The position numbers and the translations under genes were made by a program. A stretch of 11,378 bases of DNA from contig QNEY01000029.1 in assembly GCA_003645385.1 (NCBI GenBank), forward strand, positions 1-11,378, given 5' to 3'. The notes below the pieces were generated by a model. That model did not search any database, was not told the DNA's origin, and saw only the letters and a list, made by a program, of their open reading frames with translations. This DNA is from Gammaproteobacteria bacterium. GTDB taxonomy: Bacteria; Pseudomonadota; Gammaproteobacteria; Nitrosococcales; Methylophagaceae. Shown piece after piece: positions 1 to 6,690 of this stretch. Each line of letters starts with the position of its first letter. Position 1 is the first letter of the stretch.

Positions 1-113
1 AAATTATTGAGCAAGTCTTGTCTAAAATGCCTGCGGGCAATGGTGATACTTTGGAGCAAGTACTGGCTGATGACCAACAGGCTAGGCAGTTAGCTAAAGA
101 CTTGATAAAGTAA
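1..113 (+). CDS. dxr: 1-deoxy-D-xylulose 5-phosphate reductoisomerase, C-terminal fragment
   Basis: Partial gene: an open frame enters from the left edge and ends at TAA 111-113, giving the last 36 residues. The tail ends in a pattern of the form VL-(x)n-LEQVLADDQQAR-(x)n-A, which resembles the helical C-terminal domain of Dxr (IspC). Dxr makes 2-C-methyl-D-erythritol 4-phosphate from DXP with NADPH, in the cytosolic MEP isoprenoid pathway. The identification rests partly on position: dxr directly precedes rseP in most Gammaproteobacteria, and here the stop codon is one base from the rseP start, so the two are surely cotranscribed. The catalytic and NADPH-binding parts lie outside the window and cannot be judged. 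Confidence 0.78.
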   Translation, partial: IIEQVLSKMPAGNGDTLEQVLADDQQARQLAKDLIK

Positions 114-114
114 T

Positions 115-1461
115 ATGCAGTCATTGTTTTTTTTCCTGATTGTACTTGCAATATTGATTGTAGTGCATGAATTTGGTCATTTTTGGGTTGCACGACGTTG
201 CGGGGTAAAAGTTCTCAAGTTCTCAGTTGGTTTTGGTAAGCCTTTATGGAAAAAAAAAGGCCTTGATGGCACTGAATATGTATTAGCAGCAATACCTTTA
301 GGTGGTTTTGTCAAAATGCTTGATGAGCGTGAAGGTGACGTTCCAGCTCAGGATCTTGATAAAGCTTTTAACAGGAAACCGCTACGTTCGCGTGTTGCAA
401 TTGTAGCTGCAGGCCCTATAGCCAATCTATTATTTGCTGTTGTCGCATACTGGTTTATTTTTGTGGTAGGAATACCTGGTGTACGTTCGATTATAGGCGA
501 AGTTACAGTGGACTCACCAGCCAGTTATGCACAATTAATAGCTGGTGATGAAATTAAAGCCGTTAATGATCGAATAACGCCTACATGGTTAAGTGTTCAT
601 AAAGCTTTGTTGAGACTGACAGAGACTGGCGGTGTAGCCGAATTAACAATTAATTCTGGTGGTGTTGAGATAGAACGTGAACTCGAAATTTTAAAAAGAG
701 AGTTTGATTCATCTAGAGTAAGATCTTTATTGCAGGCTCTTGGCATCACACCTGTTAGTGTTGAATTGAAACCAATTATTGGTGCGATAGTGAAAGGTGG
801 GGCGGCAGAACAGGCAGGTATACAAATTGGTGATTTACTAGTGTCTGCAAATGGTGAATTGATAAATAGCTGGATGGGATGGGTTGAGTTAATCAGAGCA
901 AACCCAGATAAATTATTGAACATCACAGTTGAGCGCTCGGGTAAGGCAATAATTTTATCATTAACGCCGATTATGACGGATGAAAATATTGGCCAGATAG
1001 GTGCAGGTGTTGATAGTAGTCATTCCAAAGTTCCTACTGAATTACAAGCAGAGTTGCGTTATGGACCAATACAAGCGATAGGACAAGCTATTTTTGAGAC
1101 TTGGTATTTTTCAATATCAACCATAAAAAGTATAGCTGGTATGCTGACTGGCACTGTCTCGAGCAAAGATATTGGCGGTCCAATCAGTATCGCCCAATAC
1201 GCCGGCTCCTCTGCAGATAGAGGGTTAATTTCTTTTGTCGGTTTCTTGGCAATGATCAGTATTAGTTTGGGTATTCTAAATTTATTGCCCATTCCGATAC
1301 TAGATGGGGGGCATTTGGCCATGTACTTTGTAGAATGGTTGCGTGGTACACCATTATCAGAACAAATACAGCTTCAAGGACAGAAGATAGGTATTGTTCT
1401 ACTTTTGATGTTGATGTTTTTAGCATTTTTCAACGACTTATCAAGACTGTTTGGCGAATAG
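115..1461 (+). CDS. rseP: RseP site-2 intramembrane zinc metalloprotease
   Basis: 448 residues, against about 450 in E. coli RseP, so full length. This inner-membrane protease cleaves the anti-sigma factor RseA after DegS, releasing sigma-E, and also clears remnant signal peptides (family knowledge). The zinc site is complete: HEFGH at residues 18-22 in the first membrane helix, and NLLPIPILDGG near the C-terminus, with Asn389 and the zinc ligand Asp397. Two periplasmic PDZ domains lie between, the second at about residues 218-290 with the GIQIGD loop. Further membrane helices sit at about 97-118, 375-395 and 425-442. ATG 115 is one base after the dxr stop and the N-terminus aligns with E. 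coli RseP, which fixes the start although the Shine-Dalgarno sequence is weak. No rseA or sigma-E gene is in the window. Next is bamA, 53 bp downstream. Confidence 0.97.
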   Translation: MQSLFFFLIVLAILIVVHEFGHFWVARRCGVKVLKFSVGFGKPLWKKKGLDGTEYVLAAIPLGGFVKMLDEREGDVPAQDLDKAFNRKPLRSRVAIVAAGPIANLLFAVVAYWFIFVVGIPGVRSIIGEVTVDSPASYAQLIAGDEIKAVNDRITPTWLSVHKALLRLTETGGVAELTINSGGVEIERELEILKREFDSSRVRSLLQALGITPVSVELKPIIGAIVKGGAAEQAGIQIGDLLVSANGELINSWMGWVELIRANPDKLLNITVERSGKAIILSLTPIMTDENIGQIGAGVDSSHSKVPTELQAELRYGPIQAIGQAIFETWYFSISTIKSIAGMLTGTVSSKDIGGPISIAQYAGSSADRGLISFVGFLAMISISLGILNLLPIPILDGGHLAMYFVEWLRGTPLSEQIQLQGQKIGIVLLLMLMFLAFFNDLSRLFGE

Positions 1462-1514
1462 GGATATTGCAGGTAAACTAACGCATTCGACTGAAAGACT
1501 CTAATCAAGAATAA

Positions 1515-3794
1515 ATGAATAAATTACTCACAGCCATACTATTACTGATACTCACTAGCGTAGCCATTGCTGATAGTTTTGTGATCAAAGATATTCGTGT
1601 TGAAGGTCTACAACGTATTTCAGCCGGTACAGTCTTTAATTTCATAGCAGTCAAAGTGGGCGATGAGATGACTAATAAAGATGCAAAAAGCATTATTCGT
1701 TCTTTATTTAAATCTAAATATTTTGATGATGTTCAAGTTGAACGCCAAGATGACGTATTAGTAATCAAAGTGAATGAACGACCAGCAATATCCAGTATTG
1801 AACTTGTTGGTAATAAGGATATGGATAGCAAAGAGTTATTACAGTCTTTAAGTAACATTGGTTTTTCTGAAGGTCAGGTATTTGAACAAGCGATGCTTGA
1901 ACGTGTTGAGTTAGAGCTAGAACGTCAATATTTTAGCCGTGGTAAATATGGAATAACTATAGACTCAGATGTAACGCCATTAGATCGTAATCGTGTGGCA
2001 ATACGTATTAATATGGCCGAAGGTGTGGCTGCTACTATTGGTAATATCAATATCGTGGGTAACACTTCATTTGATGAAGACGACTTGAAAATTGAGTTTC
2101 AATCATCGACTGGAAATTTGCTTTCCACATTTACACGAGATAATCAATATTCACGTCAAAAGTTATCAGCAGATTTAGAATCGTTGCGTTCATTTTATCT
2201 GGATCGAGGCTACGTTGATTTTACGGTGGAATCTACACAAGTTTCAATTACAGATGATAAAAAGCAAATGTTCATCACGATCAATATATCGGAAGGTGAA
2301 CAATATAGCATTAAGGAAGTGCATCTAGCAGGTGATTTGATAGTTCCAGAAGAAGAATTATTTGAGTTGGTTCTTATCAAACAGAATGCTGTTTTCTCAC
2401 GTAAAGTAATTACTAAAAGTACAGAGTTAATAACAAATCGCTTAGGTAATGATGGTTATGCTTTTGCAAATATTAATGCTGTTCCTGAAATTGATCGTGA
2501 AAATCGGCAAGTAATATTGACGTTTTTTATTGACCCTGGGCGTCGAGCTTATGTTCGCAGAATTAGTATTTCGGGTAATACTAAAACACGAGATGTAGTA
2601 TTACGGCGTGAGTTTCGACAACAAGAAGCTTCGTGGATTTCTACTGAGAAGGTTGAACAATCTCGATCTCGAATTCAACGTTTAGGGTATTTTGAAAGTG
2701 CTAATGTTGAAACTGTACCGGTATCAGGGACTACAGATCAGGTGGATCTTGATTTTAATGTAATAGAAACATCATCAGGCAGTTTGTCTGCTGGTCTAGG
2801 TTTTTCTGACTCAGAGGGGTTAATTTTCAACGCAAATGTTAGCCAAAAGAACTTTCTGGGAAGTGGCAAACACATAAGCTTTGGTTTTAATAATAGTAGT
2901 GTAAACACGTTATATAGCTTTGGTTTTACCAATCCATTTGCTACTGTAGATGGAATTAGTCAGGGCTTTAATTTGTTTTTTAGAGAAACTGATACTGAAG
3001 ATGCCAATATTGTTGGGTTTAATACTGATACTTGGGGTGGCGACATCAATTGGGGTATTCCGATATCTGAAGATAATCGCCTATTTTTAGGGGTGGGATA
3101 TGAAAATACTGAAATAAGACTACCTGCAGATAATACAGTTGAACGTTATCAAGACTTTATTGAGAGAGAGGGTGATCAATATGATACCTATGCAATCACA
3201 TTAGGTTGGTCTAGTGATTCGCGTGATAGTGCTATTCTACCAACAAGAGGTATGTCTCAACGTGTGACTTCTGAGTTGGCGACACCTATTGGTTCATTAC
3301 AATTTTATAAATTACGCTACAAAGTTAGCTGGTTTACTCCTATATCTGACAAACTTACCTTCTCTTTACGAAGTGACTTAGGTTATGGTGATGCTTATGG
3401 AGATACATCAGAATATCCATTCTTTGAGAACTTTTATGCTGGTGGTATGCGTAATGTTAGAGGTTATAAGGCCAATACTCTTGGTGTAAAAACAGCTGAG
3501 GGCGAAGCGGTGGGTGGTAATTTGTTAACAACAGGTAGTGCTGAGGTGATTTTCCCAATTCCATTTTTTACGAAAACTCTTAGATCTTTCCGCCTGTCGG
3601 CTTTTGCAGATGTTGGTAATGTTTATGATATTGAACAAGACTTTGATGCGGGTTTATTACGCTATTCTGCCGGTATTTCAGCTATTTGGCTTTCACCATT
3701 TGGTGCAATGTCGTTTGCTGTAGCTCAACCGTTTAATGAGCAAGATGGTGATGAAACAGAAAGCTTTCAATTCCAATTGGGCTCAACGTTTTAG
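1515..3794 (+). CDS. bamA: BamA outer-membrane protein assembly factor
   Basis: 759 residues; E. coli BamA has 810, but this is within the family range. It is the essential outer-membrane Omp85 protein that inserts beta-barrel proteins. A signal peptide covers residues 1-19, with cleavage after the Ala-Ile-Ala at 17-19. Five POTRA repeats follow, at about 20-420, recognisable by IRVEGLQRIS, IELVGNKDMDS, INIVGNTSF, VHLAGDLIV and ISISGNTKTRD. The 16-strand barrel occupies about 421-759. The barrel-lumen loop motif is VRGY at 648-651 (VRGF in E. coli), and the chain ends in Phe, the usual C-terminal barrel signal. Its chaperone partner skp begins 26 bp downstream, and the BAM lipoprotein gene bamB is also in this window at 8794. 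No obvious sigma-E promoter was seen in the 53-bp gap upstream, so it is probably transcribed with rseP. Confidence 0.97.
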   Translation: MNKLLTAILLLILTSVAIADSFVIKDIRVEGLQRISAGTVFNFIAVKVGDEMTNKDAKSIIRSLFKSKYFDDVQVERQDDVLVIKVNERPAISSIELVGNKDMDSKELLQSLSNIGFSEGQVFEQAMLERVELELERQYFSRGKYGITIDSDVTPLDRNRVAIRINMAEGVAATIGNINIVGNTSFDEDDLKIEFQSSTGNLLSTFTRDNQYSRQKLSADLESLRSFYLDRGYVDFTVESTQVSITDDKKQMFITINISEGEQYSIKEVHLAGDLIVPEEELFELVLIKQNAVFSRKVITKSTELITNRLGNDGYAFANINAVPEIDRENRQVILTFFIDPGRRAYVRRISISGNTKTRDVVLRREFRQQEASWISTEKVEQSRSRIQRLGYFESANVETVPVSGTTDQVDLDFNVIETSSGSLSAGLGFSDSEGLIFNANVSQKNFLGSGKHISFGFNNSSVNTLYSFGFTNPFATVDGISQGFNLFFRETDTEDANIVGFNTDTWGGDINWGIPISEDNRLFLGVGYENTEIRLPADNTVERYQDFIEREGDQYDTYAITLGWSSDSRDSAILPTRGMSQRVTSELATPIGSLQFYKLRYKVSWFTPISDKLTFSLRSDLGYGDAYGDTSEYPFFENFYAGGMRNVRGYKANTLGVKTAEGEAVGGNLLTTGSAEVIFPIPFFTKTLRSFRLSAFADVGNVYDIEQDFDAGLLRYSAGISAIWLSPFGAMSFAVAQPFNEQDGDETESFQFQLGSTF

Positions 3795-3810
3795 TGTAAG
3801 TTAATTTTTT

Positions 3811-3823
3811 GGAGAAAAGAGTG
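3811..3823 (+). promoter_or_regulatory. Ribosome binding site that fixes the skp start
   Basis: GGAGAAAAGA is followed directly by GTG at 3821, with six bases between GGAG and the start codon. This argues against the upstream in-frame TTG at 3809, which would place the Shine-Dalgarno sequence inside the coding region. Confidence 0.8.
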
Positions 3824-4330
3824 AAAAATAGTAAGTTTATTTGGTTGTATTTTATTCTTGCCATAGTTGCAACGTCGATAAATGCTGCTGAGATGAAGAT
3901 TGGCGTAGTTAATGCTGGGGCAGTTTTGGATAAATCACCTCAAAAAACTGCAGCATTAGCAAGGCTTGAAAAAGAGTTTGCAACACGTAGTAAGTCAATA
4001 GCTAATAAAGTTAAGTCCTTACGAAGTAAGCAAGATAAATTTTCTAAAGACAGTGCTATTCTAGGTGCAGATGAACGTAAAGAAAAAGAACGTGCACTCA
4101 TAAGTGAACAGCGTGACTTAAAACGTTTGCAAGATGAATACAATGAAGATTTGTCTATCCGTCGAAATGAAGAACTACGTAAGCTTGAAACAGAAATCGC
4201 GAAAACTATCATTGATTTGGCAAAAAAAGAATCTTATGACTTAGTTGTCTATCAGGGTGTTATTTATGCAAGTGACAAAGTAGATATGACTACTAGAGTG
4301 TTGGAGCTTCTTAAATCAAAGTCTAAATAA
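3821..4330 (+). CDS. skp: Skp/OmpH periplasmic chaperone
   Basis: 169 residues from GTG 3821; E. coli Skp has 161. Skp trimers hold unfolded outer-membrane proteins in the periplasm and hand them to BAM. The signal peptide is about residues 1-22, ending INA-AE. The mature part starts with MKIGVVNAGAVLDKSP, the OmpH-family opening strand. A long charged coiled-coil hairpin rich in Lys, Glu, Arg and Gln follows, at about 45-135, and then a closing segment with YDLVVYQGVIYAS that completes the small trimerisation body. The open frame extends upstream to TTG 3809, but GGAG at 3811-3814 sits six bases before GTG 3821 and lies inside that longer version. The GTG start also gives a clean signal peptide, so it is preferred. 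It lies between bamA and lpxD, the usual order. Confidence 0.93.
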   Translation: MKNSKFIWLYFILAIVATSINAAEMKIGVVNAGAVLDKSPQKTAALARLEKEFATRSKSIANKVKSLRSKQDKFSKDSAILGADERKEKERALISEQRDLKRLQDEYNEDLSIRRNEELRKLETEIAKTIIDLAKKESYDLVVYQGVIYASDKVDMTTRVLELLKSKSK

Positions 4331-4337
4331 CGGCTCG

Positions 4338-5354
4338 ATGACTATGTTGACGTTGGGCCAGATAGCTGAGCATATTGGTGGGGTTGTAAAAGGAGATGAG
4401 GCTTTTCAAGTTGATAGTGTTGGCACACTACAATCTGCAAAAACTAATCAACTCAGTTTTTTATCTAACACCAAATACAAAAAATATCTGGCTACAACGC
4501 GAGCAGGAGTGGTTATTGTAAATAAGAAAATGCAAGCGGACGTTCCTCACCATGCAATTGTTGTAGATGACCCTTATGTTGCCTATGCCAAGGCTGCTAG
4601 CCTATTAAATCCAGTTAAACAACATCAAGCAGGTATTCATAATGGTGCTTCTGTAAGTCCTGATAGTCTAGTTCACCCAAGTGTTTCAGTTGGTGCCCAA
4701 GCGGTGATCGAAGCAGGTGTAGAATTGGCAGAAAATGTCATAGTTGGTCCTGGTTGTATAGTTCAAAATAATGTGAAAGTAGGGACAGGTACACGATTAA
4801 TTGCCAATGTCACACTTTGTGATGGTGTACAGATTGGTAAGCGAGTTCTGATTCATCCTGGCGTAGTTATTGGTGCCGATGGCTTTGGCATAGCGAATGA
4901 TGATGGAACATGGATAAAAGTCCCCCAGTTAGGTAGTGTTAGAGTTGGTAATGATGTAGAAATCGGTGCTAATACGACAATTGACCGTGGTGCTCTAGAT
5001 GACACAGTCATTGGTAATGGTGTGAAATTAGATAATCAAATCCAGATTGGCCATAATGTAGTTATTGGAGAGAATACAGTTATTGCCGGATGTGCTGGGG
5101 TAGCAGGTAGCACACGGATAGGGAAAAATTGTGTAATTGGTGGCGCAGTGAACTTGGCGGGTCATATTGAGATAGCCGATGGCGTCCAATTAACGGGTGG
5201 AACCGGAGTGACCAAGACGATCACAGAATCAGGTGTATATTCTTCAGGAATGCCAGCAGAACCAAATCAACAATGGCGTAGAAATATCATTCGTTATAGG
5301 CAATTAGATAAACTTGTGGAACGTGTAAAACAGTTAGAAATACACAATAAATAA
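4338..5354 (+). CDS. lpxD: UDP-3-O-(3-hydroxyacyl)glucosamine N-acyltransferase LpxD
   Basis: 338 residues; E. coli LpxD has 341. It adds the amide-linked 3-hydroxyacyl chain from acyl-ACP to UDP-3-O-acyl-glucosamine, the third step of cytosolic lipid A synthesis. An N-terminal uridine-binding domain (about 1-100) precedes a left-handed beta-helix of hexapeptide repeats (about 105-300) and a C-terminal helix. The catalytic His239 (QIGHNVVIG) and His276 (AGHIEI) fall at exactly the E. coli numbers. Also present are GADGFG and TTIDRGALDD. Unusual: the segment aligned with E. coli Met288-Gly-Met290, where Met290 is the acyl-chain ruler, reads Gly288-Thr-Gly290 here, which should open the acyl groove. 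ATG 4338 is preferred because it keeps E. coli numbering; ATG 4344 is possible, and neither has a strong Shine-Dalgarno sequence. It starts seven bases after skp. Confidence 0.96.
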   Translation: MTMLTLGQIAEHIGGVVKGDEAFQVDSVGTLQSAKTNQLSFLSNTKYKKYLATTRAGVVIVNKKMQADVPHHAIVVDDPYVAYAKAASLLNPVKQHQAGIHNGASVSPDSLVHPSVSVGAQAVIEAGVELAENVIVGPGCIVQNNVKVGTGTRLIANVTLCDGVQIGKRVLIHPGVVIGADGFGIANDDGTWIKVPQLGSVRVGNDVEIGANTTIDRGALDDTVIGNGVKLDNQIQIGHNVVIGENTVIAGCAGVAGSTRIGKNCVIGGAVNLAGHIEIADGVQLTGGTGVTKTITESGVYSSGMPAEPNQQWRRNIIRYRQLDKLVERVKQLEIHNK

Positions 5355-5365
5355 TATCAGACACT

Positions 5366-5394
5366 TTGTCATTTTAATCTAGCCATCGTAAGAT
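5366..5394 (+). promoter_or_regulatory. Possible sigma-70 promoter for fabZ-lpxA
   Basis: In the 84-bp gap between lpxD and fabZ, TTGTCA (5366-5371; one mismatch to TTGACA) is followed after 17 bp by TAAGAT (5389-5394; two mismatches to TATAAT). The predicted start of transcription is near 5401, about 38 bases before the fabZ start. The gap is unusually wide for this tightly packed cluster, which supports an internal promoter. This is prediction only. Confidence 0.42.
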
Positions 5395-5424
5395 ACGTAC
5401 ACCGCTCTATATTTTTACAGAATT

Positions 5425-5441
5425 TGAGGATATAACAATTG
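5425..5441 (+). promoter_or_regulatory. Ribosome binding site supporting a TTG start of fabZ
   Basis: TGAGGA at 5425-5430 lies eight bases before TTG 5439. There is no nearby in-frame ATG before the conserved LLPHRYPFLL segment, so the strong Shine-Dalgarno sequence supports a true TTG start. Confidence 0.75.
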
Positions 5442-5888
5442 AACACTATTGACATACATGAGATTCAAAGGCTTTTACCTCATCGATATCCTTTTCTATT
5501 AATAGATCGTGTTATTGATTTTACACCCGGTGAACACTTGGTTGGCATTAAGAATATTTCTTACAATGAGCCACAATTTACAGGTCATTTCCCAAAACGA
5601 GTCATTATGCCTGGTGTATTGATTTTAGAATCATTAGCACAGGCCACTGGATTATTAGCCTTTAAAACGGCTACTGATCTTCATTCAGACAATGCTCTTT
5701 ACTATCTTGCTGGTATTGATAATGCACGTTTTAAAAAGCCGGTAGAACCAGGTGATCAATTAAAATTGGAAGTTACAATAGTTACCAGTAAGCGAAATTT
5801 TTGGAAGTTTAAGGGTGTAGCTAGTGTTGATGGGGATGTGGTTGTCAGTGCTGACATTCTGTGTGTTCATCAAGAAATGCCTAAATGA
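5439..5888 (+). CDS. fabZ: 3-hydroxyacyl-ACP dehydratase FabZ
   Basis: 149 residues from a TTG start; E. coli FabZ has 151. It dehydrates 3-hydroxyacyl-ACP to trans-2-enoyl-ACP in type II fatty acid synthesis, with a single hot-dog fold that works as a dimer or hexamer. The signature LLPHRYPFLLIDRV is at 12-25. The catalytic pair is His50 (GHFP) and Glu64 (in GVLILESLAQATG), matching His54 and Glu68 of E. coli. YYLAGIDNARFKKPVEPGD follows at the usual place. Its stop codon overlaps the lpxA start by four bases (ATGA at 5885-5888), so translation is probably coupled. Being cotranscribed with lpxD and lpxA links the phospholipid and lipid A branches, which draw on the same 3-hydroxyacyl-ACP pool. 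Confidence 0.97.
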   Translation: MNTIDIHEIQRLLPHRYPFLLIDRVIDFTPGEHLVGIKNISYNEPQFTGHFPKRVIMPGVLILESLAQATGLLAFKTATDLHSDNALYYLAGIDNARFKKPVEPGDQLKLEVTIVTSKRNFWKFKGVASVDGDVVVSADILCVHQEMPK

Positions 5889-6655
5889 TCCACGAAACAG
5901 CAATTATTGATCCTGCTGCAGTTATTGCTGATAATGTCAAAATTGGTCCATATTCAATTATTGGGGCTGATGTTGAGATTGGTTCTGGTTGTGAGATTGA
6001 GTCACATGTAGTTATTAAAGGTCCAACAAAGATTGGAAGTAATAATAGAATTTATCAGTTTGCATCCATTGGTGAACAACCACAGGATAAAAAGTATGCG
6101 GGTGAGCCAACAACACTCGAAATAGGTGATAATAATCTTATTCGTGAAAATGTCACTATCAACCGGGGCACAGTCCAAGGTGGTGGTATTACCAAGATTG
6201 GTAATGATAATTGGATTATGGCCTATGTCCATATTGCACACGACTGTATTATAGGAAATGAAAATATATTTGCTAATAATGCCTCTTTAGCAGGCCATGT
6301 TATTGTTGGTGATTTTGTTATATTAGGTGGCTTCACATTGATAAGCCAGTTTAATATCATAGGCTCTTATTCCTTTAGTGCTATGGGTAGTGTTATTTCT
6401 CGGAATGTACCACCATATGTACTTGTTTCAGGTCATATGGCAAAACCAGTTGGGATTAATGCTGAAGGATTACGCCGTCGTAGTTTCTCAGATGCTCAAA
6501 TTAAAAATATTCGACAGGCTTATAAATTAGTTTATCGATCAGGTCTACGGGCAGAAGAAGCCGAGCAGAAGCTTGAACAAATCAGTCAGGAACAGTCTGA
6601 GATCAAAATCTTCAGCGAGTTTTTAAATGTACAACAAGGTGGAATTATCCGGTAA
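5885..6655 (+). CDS. lpxA: UDP-N-acetylglucosamine O-acyltransferase LpxA
   Basis: 256 residues; E. coli LpxA has 262. It catalyses the first lipid A step, transferring a 3-hydroxyacyl chain from ACP to the 3-OH of UDP-GlcNAc, as a cytosolic trimer. The N-terminal hexapeptide beta-helix runs to about 185 and a C-terminal helical domain to 256 (GLRRRSFSDAQIKNIRQAY). The catalytic base His119 and neighbouring His116 (HIAHD) equal E. coli His125 and His122; His138 equals His144. Two differences stand out. Met167 aligns with the ruler Gly173 of E. coli, and Pseudomonas aeruginosa, a C10-specific enzyme, has Met there. Ser154 aligns with the strongly conserved His160 (HQF becomes SQF). A 10-carbon donor preference is inferred. 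lpxB, the usual next gene, is absent; a hairpin and the convergent amtB follow. Confidence 0.96.
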   Translation: MIHETAIIDPAAVIADNVKIGPYSIIGADVEIGSGCEIESHVVIKGPTKIGSNNRIYQFASIGEQPQDKKYAGEPTTLEIGDNNLIRENVTINRGTVQGGGITKIGNDNWIMAYVHIAHDCIIGNENIFANNASLAGHVIVGDFVILGGFTLISQFNIIGSYSFSAMGSVISRNVPPYVLVSGHMAKPVGINAEGLRRRSFSDAQIKNIRQAYKLVYRSGLRAEEAEQKLEQISQEQSEIKIFSEFLNVQQGGIIR

Positions 6656-6681
6656 CAGATTAATGTTACCGGATAGATTTT
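6646..6681 (+). terminator. Rho-independent terminator after lpxA
   Basis: A perfect 11-bp inverted repeat has TATCCGGTAAC at 6646-6656 and GTTACCGGATA at 6665-6675, with an 8-base loop (AGATTAAT), followed by GATTTTAG with a run of four T. The lpxA stop TAA (6653-6655) lies within the left arm. The T run is short and only on the plus-strand side, so it mainly serves the envelope operon. Since amtB converges from the right and ends at 6691, the stem may also slow that transcript, but no T run follows in that direction. Confidence 0.82.
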
Positions 6682-6690
6682 AGAGAGCAA

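Noticed and set aside
597..1322. Minus-strand open frames of 87-109 codons inside rseP
   Set aside because: They lie wholly opposite a well-conserved gene, show no family resemblance and have no ribosome site; they are shadows.
1462..1514. Sigma-E promoter between rseP and bamA
   Set aside because: No GGAACTT-like -35 with a TCTGA-like -10 at suitable spacing could be found in the 53-bp gap.
1515..3794. BamA truncation, because it is about 50 residues shorter than in E. coli
   Set aside because: Signal peptide, five POTRA repeats, VRGY motif and C-terminal Phe are all present; the difference is loop length.
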